64,000 nt of DNA, taken from Diphasiastrum complanatum (taxonomy: Eukaryota > Streptophyta > Lycopodiopsida > Lycopodiales > Lycopodiaceae). How positions within the stretch are numbered: the first letter of the stretch is position 1; each line of letters begins with the position of its first letter. The stretch covers positions 39,375,515 to 39,439,514 of the forward strand of contig CM055110.1 of assembly GCA_029204225.1 (NCBI GenBank), written 5' to 3'. A program made the position numbers and the translations under genes. The notes under the pieces are model-generated. The model worked only from the letters and a program-made list of their open reading frames with translations. It had not been told where the DNA came from and did no database searches. Below, one piece after another: positions 33,521 through 47,512 of the stretch.

Positions 33521-34339
33521 GTAGTAGGTCTAGTTTGTCCTCCTTGTTAAAATTGGAAAAAAAAATCCATATTGATTTCTTGGCTTGCTACAAATGTTGT
33601 ACCATGCTGCAAAATGCCAAGTTTGGCCTACATAGAACTCGATCTACATGGTTATGAATGTCTAGTTTGAAGAATACAACTTGCATATAGTTTGTAGACA
33701 TAGAATTGGCAAATTCATGCTTGTAGAAACTTGTGGCATTTCACATGAATTAATTGCAAGTGATCCATAGTGACATGCAGGGCATGCACAAAGTGTAATG
33801 GACACATGCATGATGATTTGTACTTTGTTAGTTAGAACTAGTACACTTGTAAAAAGTTGGTAGAATTTCATGCATGGCAAGTGACAAATGTCACATATAC
33901 TCTAGATGTCACTTTAGTTGTCATTTTGAGATGGATAGATGTGGGTCTACCTCGAGCTACCTCAAACTCCATAAATATGTGTAGCTCTCCTCACAATCAA
34001 TGATGAAGAACCAAAGTTTTGTAGCTACCTCATGCCATTTTGGATCTAAAGTATTTTGCTTGTTCTTGGTGTTGAGAGGGTTCTTGATAGAGGAGTTAAG
34101 GAGTGCAATCTACAAAATCAGTGGTTTGGTGAGTACGATGATGCGCATGCGACTCACATCAGTATTTGTTGGGGTGATTCAAGATGATGATCTTACTAAC
34201 GCATATGTCATTGTTGTTTTTCTTCCTTATGAAGATACATTTCATCCAAGGAGATATTGCTAGCATATATTGAGGTGGCAAGACAAAGCTCCATCCAGGC
34301 ATCATGTTTGATCGAGAGGCACTTTCCCATCCATTCTCA
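33521..34339. other. No recognised gene
   Basis: The frame at 34,000-34,263 (87 codons) has no recognised motif. It lies just upstream of the CACTA fragment and could belong to it. Confidence 0.3.
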
Positions 34340-34808
34340 CCTTTCAAATGCATCTCAATGTGCACTTGGTAGATGAGGTGGCCATTGTAGGTACATCATA
34401 TACTTGCGTCAATCGCCTATTTCCAGTCCATCCTAGACTATTGCTATTGTGGTAATTCCCATGTTCTCTCACTAGCATTGATCCATTTTTTAAATTCAGG
34501 CACTATCCATAGCCGTAGGATGTTTTCCTTGGAACATTCATGAAAATACTGAAAGGCTTCGTAAGAAAAAGAGCAAGGTCTGAGGCTAGTATGACAGAAG
34601 GATGACTAGTACAAGAGTTCATGGTTTACATCATGAAGTTTTTTGCTCATAGTGATCCTTCTGTTTCTCATCTTTGGGATAAGAAGGATGATGAGCATGT
34701 TGTTGGGGAGGTTCCTCAAGGAAAAGGAGTGATCATGAGAATGAGTGAATCCTTCAGGGAGAAGATAAATAAGTTTTGCATTCTTAATAGTGAGGAAATG
34801 CAAAAGTG
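34340..34808 (+). pseudogene. CACTA (En/Spm) transposase-gene fragment, DUF4218 domain
   Basis: Plus-strand translation gives LNVHLVDEVAIVG at about 34,350, then KILKGFVRKRARSEASMTEG and FMVYIMKFF (about 34,540-34,650). These match the DUF4218 domain found after the TNP2 transposase (HLVDE, LK..VRN..RPE.SM.E, E...F...YF). A stop after SMTEG and other frame breaks show decay. This is a remnant only. Confidence 0.65.
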
Positions 34809-35169
34809 AATTTTGCTATACGAAGAGGCAAAGGCTCGTAGACAAACCGCTTGAGCCACTTTTAGGAAAGGGCATAGAAGATAGCCATATCCACATGACA
34901 TCACGCTTATACCCAAGGATGTGATGCTTGATTGGCTACATGAGGCCCTTAGAGAAGCCTCGGCAAACAACCAGAAAGTAACAGAGAGAGAGAGCGCGAA
35001 TATGCTAGGGAGTGCGATTTACATGTAACTTATGATGATCATCATTCACATGTTAATTAAAACATTTGTACATGCAATTTTGTACATGTTTGTTGTATCC
35101 CTAACACATTTAGCTCCATTTTGTTTAGTAAAAAAAATACAATGCATTGTGGACGCATGGATGACACTT

Positions 35170-35790
35170 TCATATGGAGTGCATTGATAACAATAGAAAT
35201 ATGTATGCTTGTGGAGTCATGGCAAATTTTATCCAAATCTTGCTTGTAGCGATGTTCCCCACCACGTGGACATGTGCTTGCCTCCCAAACTCATCTCGAT
35301 ATAAGATGCAATCATTGGGACATGCATGAATACTCTTGTAATCCAATGCCGACCGCAGATAGCATTTTCTTGGCTTCTTTTCAAGATGCCGCCATGATGT
35401 TATTTGGAGGCAACATTTTTTTGAGCAAACTACGACAAAATATATGTTTATTTTATTAGCTGTATAATATAGTTTCTTGCAACGCATGAAAAAATAAAAT
35501 GAGATGAGAGCAATTTGTCTATAACACACAAGAAGCTCACAAGCTTATCCAAACAACTTTGTGATGCTCGCGTCTGGCCACTCATACTTAGTTTGCAAGT
35601 TCAAGAGTAACAAACAAGCTCACAACTTTTGACATTTGTCCACCCTCGTACAAAGGAGTCGATGCCAAGCCACACATCATCTCTTCTTCCCTTGTCAATG
35701 TGGCCTCGGGTGGGTCCGTGAAGAATGCATCCATCATGTCATCCATGTCCCCCTCGTGATCATGCACTGTGAATGGCATCGTCTGAATCT
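35170..35790 (-). pseudogene. CACTA TNP2-type transposase fragment
   Basis: Minus strand: a stretch at 35,779-35,540 gives DMDDMMDAFFTDPP, CGLASTPLYEGGQMSKV and WPDASITKLFG. This corresponds to the region before the TNP2 core (PLYPGC..FS, WSD.SF..LL). Then 35,360-35,240 gives DYKSIHACPNDCILYRDEFG, a hallmark of TNP2 proteins (IHACPNDCILY). Stops separate the pieces. The orientation is opposite to the DUF4218 fragment at 34.3-34.8 kb, so this is either a rearranged element or two elements. Confidence 0.75.
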
Positions 35791-36384
35791 TGCGGATTGC
35801 ATGACAACATCTGGTTGAATTTTTCGATAGTCATGTGAGTGTGGGTCATCGTCCTAAACAATACAAGTACAACAACAGTCAAGAATAATAGAATATTCTT
35901 GCAATCATAAAGGGTGCCAAATAACATAGATGGAAAGAGAACGTGCAATTATGTTTTTTAGCAATACAAAGTCTTTGCAAATTAGAACTCACCGAAGAAC
36001 CGACTTCCATCCGCAGAAATAATGACTCTCTAATAATCTGTCCATACATGCGAACGTGTGATATAGAAGTCTTTCGCTCTCGTCGCAGCTGCATACTTAC
36101 ATCGTGTACATGGGCATGGTATTCTCTGGTGTAGCCATGCCTCTAATCCAATATGTGATGGTCCTACCTCATCATTTAAAGATGAGGAATGTGAACTCGC
36201 CATTTGCATCGGTGCACCTTGACGATTGACAATGGATGGAACATAAAATTAGAAATGAACAACAATACATAAAACAAACTAATTGAATGCATTGAAATTA
36301 ATACAAGACATGTTTATAATAACTAATTTTGAGCAAGTCATGTGCAACTAGTCTCTCAAATTTAGAAATACAAGATAAATTAAA
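35791..36384. other. Probable flank of the CACTA remnant
   Basis: No gene is supported. On the minus strand the 35,879-36,094 frame could hold upstream CACTA sequence, but no motif is recognisable. Confidence 0.3.
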
Positions 36385-37130
36385 CCAAATTTTAAGATAG
36401 GTCTAATTAAATCCATACTCATTCATATTTGTACAAGGCCAACTAGATTTTGTGATCCATGCTCATTGTTTGTGACAAGGCCAACTGCAATCTTGTGAAG
36501 AGCGAGGCTAGCCATGTAATGATGCACATAGGCATGGATCGAATTCCACCTGGATATGCGAACCATGCCTACGTGCATCATTACATGGCTAGCAACGCTC
36601 TTTATTCTCCTAAACCAATGAAAACTGAGGTTTGCATACTATTCTACCTCTGTATCCAATTGAGGGGTTCAAGGTTAAGATGTTTGATCAAAATGCCTAA
36701 ATATCCAAATTCTTATAGATTTCTTCTACACTAAGGTCACATATTGACATCTAGTCACCATGTGTTATTGGCAAAGTATGACATAATATCTCACAACAGG
36801 AAAATAGTGTTACACTCATATGGTTAGAACATTCATAAATATGATGGTGATCTATGGCAGTTCGACCAAGCGTCTCGATGTATAGATTCAAGATAGGTCT
36901 AAATCCCTCATTGTTTGGAGCAAGACGACGAACTGTAATCTTGTCATGACATCAAGCCTATGTATTTCATTACATGGTTGGCCTCTTTAATACTCCTAAA
37001 CTAATGAAAACAACAGGGATCTACATGATCTACTTGATAGGAATCTAATTTTGTACAATCAATTGCAAAAAGAATATGTCATTGAGGAGTCCAAGGTGTT
37101 TTTGATCAATTCTTTTTTGCTTTTGGATCT
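36385..37130 (+). repeat. Diverged direct repeat, about 500-bp period
   Basis: AAGATAGGTCTAA..., AACTG.AATCTTGTGA and CTCCTAAACCAATGAAAAC-like segments occur in the same order at 36,393-36,630 and 36,891-37,010. The copies are old and carry no gene. Confidence 0.55.
36499..36602 (+). repeat. Strong 104-nt foldback
   Basis: Arms 36507-36537 and 36563-36593 (31 nt each) are complementary with one mismatch, and pairing extends outward to AGAGCG/CGCTCT. The loop is 25 nt. The neighbouring diverged copy at 36.9 kb has only the left-arm sequence, so the inverted arm is a local addition. Confidence 0.85.
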
Positions 37131-38860
37131 TTGTATGAAGGCCTTTATTACAATCAAATTTCTCACCAGTTCCATATACTATATTGACGGTTTTCCCGAT
37201 TACTGGAAATAAGTTCGGACATTTGTAAATGGATCTCTTTCACTACTTTTGAAAAATGTCAGCTGTAGTTCAAATCAACTATTCTTAAGCCTTATTAACA
37301 TTGTAAAGTTTATCTCTAAGTTTAAAATGCATATTGGCCAAAATTGCAAATTAAACTCAACATGATAAATCTCAAACTAGTTGATAATTTACAAAGAGTG
37401 TATTCTTGTGGTCAAGGGTGATAAATAAAAGAAGTTACTGTGATGGTGCACTTCTATCCCAAGAAGAAGCGTGGACCATTTAAACAAGATATAATTTTCA
37501 ATGGAGGCTATTACTCAGTAGATTCTTAGAAAATGTTATAATTTTGTTTATGAAACATATAGGCTCCATCCCTTAATGCCCTATGGATGAAGAATCTCCT
37601 AATAGTGCGTACATTATGAAGGAAATACTTGTGCTAGAGCTTATATCCTTATGCATAACAAAAAAAAAAAACAAAAGTAAGGGTAGTTATAGTGTATATA
37701 TCCTGCTAAAGATCAAAGGATGCAAAATGGATGGTTGAATAAGAAGTGTTTCAAGATTTCCTTTACATTTTGAGTGTTTCTATGAAACATGTTTGTTGAG
37801 GCCAATGCTTTTGTGTCGAAGAGTTTGTTATCCAATTAGGGGATTCCTTCTAAAACCAAGCCTATATAATTTGAAATTATGAACCTCAAGTTTTTAATAA
37901 TGCAATGAATCTTACATAGGATTAGCAATCTAATGTATGTGTGGACATATTTCTTGTCTTTTCACAATATAATAGATGATTTGAAAGAGCTTGAGTTCAA
38001 TAAAACTTATGAAAGACGATTCCTTTGTAGGAAAATTGTTGGTGTGATTAGTTATAATGAAAATGTTTGTTTTTATTAATATTGTAAGTGCTTTATGAAT
38101 GTTGGGCTCTAATAAGTGAGAATTTGATGTTGAAGAATTTTTGTTATCTATAAAAATGTAGAGTTTGAATCCAATAAGTCACATGATCGTCTAGAACATC
38201 TTCTATGCATTCATGATTTGGTAGGACCATATGGACTACAATTTGTGTGTGTGTGTGTTTGTGTTTTGGGGATTTCATTCTCTAAAAGACTTGGATCTAC
38301 AATCCATGTGCATTCTTGTTTCCTTTGTGACAAAGTTAGCGTACATAAAAACAAGTTATTCTCCTGAAAGGCTTTGTATACCAGCAAAATTTGCATGTCA
38401 TATATAGACATGATTAGCCAAGTCAAAAGTAGCTGAAGCTGGTCATTCCTTCCCAAGCCCAAGCTGCCCGTTGTCATTGTGGATCGACATCGTCGTTGCC
38501 TCCTTCTTCAGGGTGACGCATGGCAAAGGCTAATGAAAGACCTCCCATGGCTCTCTTGCTTGATGTTGGTGCTTTTTCTGGATTCACCAGAGATGGTTGC
38601 CGTTCGTTCTTCACTTCGTAAAAACCACAACCACAACCCATAATCTCACATATAATGCTCTCCAATGTGGCACTCTTTACTCTTCTGTTGAGGCTCTCAA
38701 ATATAGCTCATCGCCGTGATAGCTCTGAACTCCATGAGTAACTGCAAATTAAGCCATAGGCAAGGTACAGTTCATCACGATTAACGTGATAGTGGAAGCA
38801 CATATCATATCCAGCAAAATGCTGATTGGTTGAGGTGAATCTCTTATAATAATTAGAAAA
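37131..38860. other. No recognised gene
   Basis: AT-rich, with an A-run at 37,660 and a short GT run at 38,243. A minus-strand frame at 38,665-38,474 (63 codons, GCGCGFYEVKN) has no recognised domain. It lies downstream of the DUF506-like gene on the same strand, so it could be a 3' exon, but no evidence links them. Confidence 0.3.
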
Positions 38861-39481
38861 TCAAAGGTTGCTCATGTATTCTGCTTCACTCCAAGGAGGA
38901 ACACCCATGCCTATATTGTGAAAGGATACTGCGGCATCCTGACACATGCATTGTATAAAACCTGACAACTCATGTCCAAAACCCACAAAGGGTGCAGGTA
39001 ATCGTTGCAACAAATGTGTGTACTCCTCACTTGCACGTGCAATTTCAAAATGATCGGGAAAGTTCGTGTCCACAATCAACCTCTTTGTCACCCATGAGTT
39101 ATTTTTTTGTAATTGATGAAAAGCAACATCGATGTATTCGTAGGTGTGTTTTGTAGTTTTGACAACAACATAGACCAAGACTTGGGTCAATTTTTCATGA
39201 AACTCACAAGATTGAATACTAAGTTATGTGCAATCAAACTCACGAGACGGAAATGAGATGACATGAAAGTGAAATTTCATATTGAAGCCCCTCCATTTTG
39301 ATCTGCAAATGCCAACATCATAGCCCGCAATACATAGCACTCTCATGATGGCTAACTTCCTTTCTGCAATTGAACATCATATATGGGCAGTTCTAAATGG
39401 GTGATGCTCTAAATCCATCACAAATGCCACTGTTTCGAGGACATCGGCAATCATATCGTGCTTTGAGTAGGCTGATTGCTG
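38861..39481 (-). pseudogene. DUF506 (plant PDDEXK-like) protein gene, degenerate or unresolved exons
   Basis: Three minus-strand pieces in order match the plant DUF506 family, which has a PD-(D/E)XK nuclease-like fold and no settled function. They are KHDMIADVLETVAFVMD (39,460-39,400), AGYDVGICRSKWRG (39,330-39,285), and a 109-codon frame 39,190-38,861. The frame contains TYEYIDV, LIVDTNFPDHFEIAR (the D and E of the core), LLQRLPAPFVG and PPWSEAEYM. The pieces lie in different frames; one candidate acceptor (TTCAATTGCAG) falls between the first two. The usual KWLSP end after EYM is absent. It is either a multi-exon gene or a recent pseudogene. Confidence 0.7.
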
Positions 39482-41749
<2,268 letters not shown>

Positions 41750-42153
41750 GCAAGTGATAGGCTTCAAATTTGGAGATCCAATCAAGGTCTAGGCCGACCC
41801 CCTCCTGGCATGAAGAGGTTATCAATATTTGAGGTAATGGTAAAAACAATGTAAAAAAAATTGAGTCCCGGGATGTTTTTTTGGACTCCTTTTTTTTTTT
41901 TTTTGAAATATAAGATGCAAGATATGCTTCAGGGAGCCTTTTCCAGTTGTTGGCCCTTCGCATCTTCGACATCGTGGTTTTTTCGATGGATTTCTACAAT
42001 GGTATGGACAAAGCGGGACCACAATTGGTCGCGTGTTGTGGATTGCAAGCGGATTGGACAGAATGTCGGGTGCCTATTTCCAAGGAATCCTATCATGTAC
42101 CATCTTTCCAACCTCGCTATATTAACAAGGACGTTGAGGACAAGCGATGGTAG
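41750..42153 (+). CDS. Two exon-like segments of an unrecognised gene
   Basis: Segment 41750-41833 (84 bases, 28 codons, phase 0) is flanked by TTGTTGTAG and GTAATGG and stays open (RLQIWRSNQGLGRPPPGMKR). After a T-rich intron-like stretch, a second frame runs from about 41,932 to the TAG at 42,151-42,153. It contains RIFDIVVFSMDFYNG, SKESYHVPSFQPRYINKDV and KRW. The DFYN motif following hydrophobic residues could correspond to the DPPY-type motif IV of N4/N6 DNA methylases, but that is a weak inference. Downstream the frame is broken by stops, so the locus is probably a remnant. Confidence 0.35.
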
Positions 42154-44249
<2,096 letters not shown>

Positions 44250-44463
44250 AATGATTAGTTATGCTAGATGAAAGAATTTAATAGGATTGGTAAAAACATG
44301 ACTCATGATTACTAACCTCATTTTAAAACACCAATTGTATCAAGGAATCGATAGTTGAACTCAATGTAGCTTCTTGCCAACTCCGATCCTATTATAAAAA
44401 AAAAGCACGCATAATTGTGCGCCAAATACAATTGAAGTATTTTTTTTAATGCTTTTTGCAATG

Positions 44464-45035
44464 TCGGATTCCAACATCCATTTCAACCCTAAAACAGATG
44501 TTGGAGAGATGTCGGACATTTCCGATAGCTTCAAAAATGTCATCTGTCCGTCGAAAATTTACAGAGGATGTTGGAATCCGACACTGATAAAATATGTCGG
44601 ATTCCGACACCCCGTTTTAGTCTAAAAAAAATGTCGAACAGATGTCAAAAAATTTTGACACATTTAAAAATGTCCTTTGTTTGTCGAAAATCTACAGAGG
44701 TGTCGGATTCTAACACTGAAAAAAAATGTCGGTTTTCGACATCCACGTGGACTATCATTTTCCACATGGCATTCCCAAACGACTGCCGCATGGCAACAAC
44801 TGTATGTCGATTTTCAACATGTATGGAATGTGACAGATTTCAACACCGAATTTGAATTACAATCTGGCAGTCAGTCGGTTGTCAAAAAGGAATATATGTC
44901 AGAATTTGATGTGTCGGAATTTGACAGATCCTTTGCGACAGATTTTTTGACATGGTTTTCGACAGATCCTCCGACATCCCAAAATTTGACGAAATTGTTT
45001 CTGACGATTTTATGTCAAAACATATGTCAAAAACG
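44464..45035. repeat. Cluster of TGTCGGA / TCCGACA motifs
   Basis: Within about 570 bases, TGTCGGA, TGTCGAA, TGACA and their complements recur every 20-40 bases on both strands, sometimes as TGTCGGATTCCGACA. The unit is too irregular for a simple tandem array. The right edge reads GTTTTTTGTTCTTGTGA, which loosely resembles a CACTA end (complement of CACTACAAGAA). This may be a subterminal repeat region of a DNA transposon. Open frames through it are not supported. Confidence 0.6.
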
Positions 45036-45558
45036 ACTGTTTTTTGTTCTTGTGATTGGATTCTACTCCAAAATCGAGTTTCTTGCATATGTAGATTGGA
45101 TCTTTTGTAGATCAAAACTCAAAATAGATTTATAATCTTGATCAATTTCGATTTCACACATTACTTGTTGGATTTGGCCTATTTTTTCATTAGAAAAGCC
45201 TAAGTGGTGGCTACAAGATTGCATATCAAGTTTTAGACAATTGCATGTAGACTTTGAAATAATCATTTTTTTGTGATTTTGTCAAAACCCTAATTTTGAT
45301 TGGATCTCTAGATTGTGAGGTTACTAAATTTCATTTGAGTGTGTTTCAATCTTAGAAGTGGCAAGAGTCATTAGATTGAGGATAGATTATAGGTTGATCA
45401 AGATTTCACTATTCTATGTGTTGATTTGCTTGGTATAAGTGCTAGAAGAGAATTGAGAAGTTTCATATCTTTGTAATTTCCTTTTGAAAACATTTTCTGT
45501 TCAAAGGAGTGCTTTGTGCCGTGAAACATGTTGAAAGAGAGGATCAGGTCATTAATAT
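45036..45558. other. Probable Copia leader
   Basis: No gene is seen. It immediately precedes a plus-strand gag start and is likely that element's LTR/leader, though no LTR edge or PBS was identified. Confidence 0.3.
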
Positions 45559-45687
45559 ATGGCTACATCAAGTGCAGTCATGTTGGAAGCCAATGATAGG
45601 CTTATCTCAAGTAACTATTCATTGTGAAAAGTGAGGATGGAATCACTTCTTGAGATGAATGATATTTTGGATATTGTTGTAGGTCTA
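45554..45687 (+). pseudogene. Copia gag N-terminus, truncated by an LTR
   Basis: The frame reads MATSSAVMLEANDRL, SSNYSL, then a stop, then KVRMESLLEMNDILDIVVG. This matches the start of Copia gag proteins (LSSSNY..WK.RME..L...D..D.V.G) with Trp changed to a stop. It ends where the minus-strand LTR starts at 45,688. Confidence 0.6.
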
Positions 45688-46305
45688 TGTCAGAAATCAG
45701 TGGGAATGAGCGAAAGCTGATGAGCGAGCTTGGTATAGGATAAAAAATGCCACATACAACAACAAAAGATTCAAATTGAATGATTCAAACAAATGCACAA
45801 CGAAATGATAAAATAGTAGGACTGATAATTTGCACTCTAATTAATATCAAATAGTGAGTACAATGCTTGAAGTGATAACTTCAGTTGTTGAGAGTGATAA
45901 CTCTGGTGACACAATCTCGAATAATCAGAAAAAGCTTTCTGATGAAGAATCTAGGACTGATATCCTACAAAATATCTACAACTACCTTTTGTTGCAGTTA
46001 TTACAACCGTCTCATTACAGTTAATACATGTACAAAGTGGGCGGACTGTCAATGCGAAGTCATTGGGTCAGATTTTAGATCGACAGTATCGAAATTTGCA
46101 AGTATCGAAAAATGTATAATGACTCGAAAAATATATATTGACTCAAAAAATATAGGATTTTTTGAGTCGATATGGTATTGAAAAATTCTAGAAAGTTTGA
46201 TCCAGAATTTTTCAATCTTCTATTCAGAAAATCGAGCCGTCTGTTTCTGGTTTTTCAAGTTGCTCATTAATGAATGGATTTGAGGCTGAACATCAAATTC
46301 CAACA
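45688..46305 (-). mobile_element. 3' LTR of a minus-strand Copia element
   Basis: The LTR runs from TGTCAGAAATCAG to ATTCCAACA. The adjacent CTTCCCCTT (46306-46314) is a polypurine tract on the minus strand (AAGGGGAAG). It is related to 23,130-23,858. Its outer end sits within gag sequence of another Copia, so it inserted there. Confidence 0.75.
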
Positions 46306-47104
46306 CTTCCCCTTAATGTGGATCCTGAAAGCTTTTGATTTTTCAAATTCAATATGTCATTGAATCCGAAATGGTGCTTCTTTGACAGAGCATTTGTCAA
46401 GTAATCTGTATTTCTGAGATTTGTCTTGTTGGATCAATTTTTGGATTTCGAGACTATAGTGGACTGGAACCATATCAGCCTTTTCTACTCCAGTGCTATG
46501 GGCCAGCATGCTCTTTGCACTTGTAATGAGTGTCTGATTCTTCCTTTGAACTACACCATTTGACTAAGGTGAGTTGCTAGATGTGGATTGTTGTAGGTGT
46601 ATTTTGTTGGCCTTCCAAAAAGCTTTGAACTTGGTGGAGATAAATACTCCCTCTCCATCAGAACATAGAGCTTTGATTCTTCTCTGGATTGAATTTTCTT
46701 CTGATGTTTTGAACTGCTTGAAGAACTTGAAGGTATCGGATTTTTCCTTCAAAAAATAAGTTGTAGTCCTCCAAAAGAATTCATCATCAATAAAAGTCAG
46801 TAAATAGACAGCTCTCCCTGTGGAAATGGTTTGCATAGGTCCACAAATGTCAATGTGTACAAAGATCTAGAAAATTTTTAGAAGTATGGACTTTATCGAA
46901 AATGGAAGGACTTCTAGCATGCTTGCTTATTATACAGCTTTTACATGGAGTATCAAATTTGCTAATTGTGGGCAGATCATTAGAGGAGTTCTCAATATCA
47001 AAAAGACCCTTTAAGGAATGCCATGTAGGATATAGAAAAATATCAAAATAAAAAAAACAATACTGTTTATTTGCTTGCCCCCACCACTCCCGAGGCCTCC
47101 CCAA
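46306..47104 (-). pseudogene. Copia integrase fragment, minus strand
   Basis: Minus-strand pieces are LPTISKFDTPCKSCIISKH (about 46,985-46,925, the pre-integrase zinc-binding region) and, at 46,836-46,564, an integrase core. The core contains GRAVYLLTFIDDEFF, TYFLKEKSDTFKFFKQF and IKALCSDGEGVF (second catalytic D). The region between RNase H and the LTR is deleted and the frames are broken. It belongs to the same element as the LTR at 45,688-46,305. Confidence 0.8.
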
Positions 47105-47512
47105 CTCCCAATGATCTAACCACAGTGTCTATAGTCACTAATAAAGAACTGTAAACAGTTCGCAGTTTAACTTGACTAAATTCAAAAATATTCCCTCTAG
47201 TTACAAAAAGGGCAATATTTTCACTGGATCTAGAATATGATGCATTCCTTCCACGAGAATGAAAATATGAGCACCAACTACCTATTGGAATGAAAAAATG
47301 AGTGGCATTTCCAAATTTGAATCAAGCATACAAGCATGGAGATTGGATTGATCGTACATAGTATATAATATAATCAAAGATGAGTATTTTGTTTTGTTTC
47401 ATATAATCTGGTCATAGTACTTTGATGCAACTGATTACTCTATTGTTTTTTTGATGATGAATTTGTATCATCTACATGTGGATATCCCTATTGATTTGGC
47501 ACATTTGCAGAG
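47105..47512. other. No recognised gene
   Basis: Boundary region between the Copia remnant and the unknown gene. GGCACATTTGCAG, ending at about 47,509, is a plausible splice acceptor. Confidence 0.3.

Noticed and set aside
44677-45135. 152-codon frame through the TGTCGGA cluster
   Set aside because: The frame is made of the repeated motif and continues into unrelated DNA; it shows no protein family signature.
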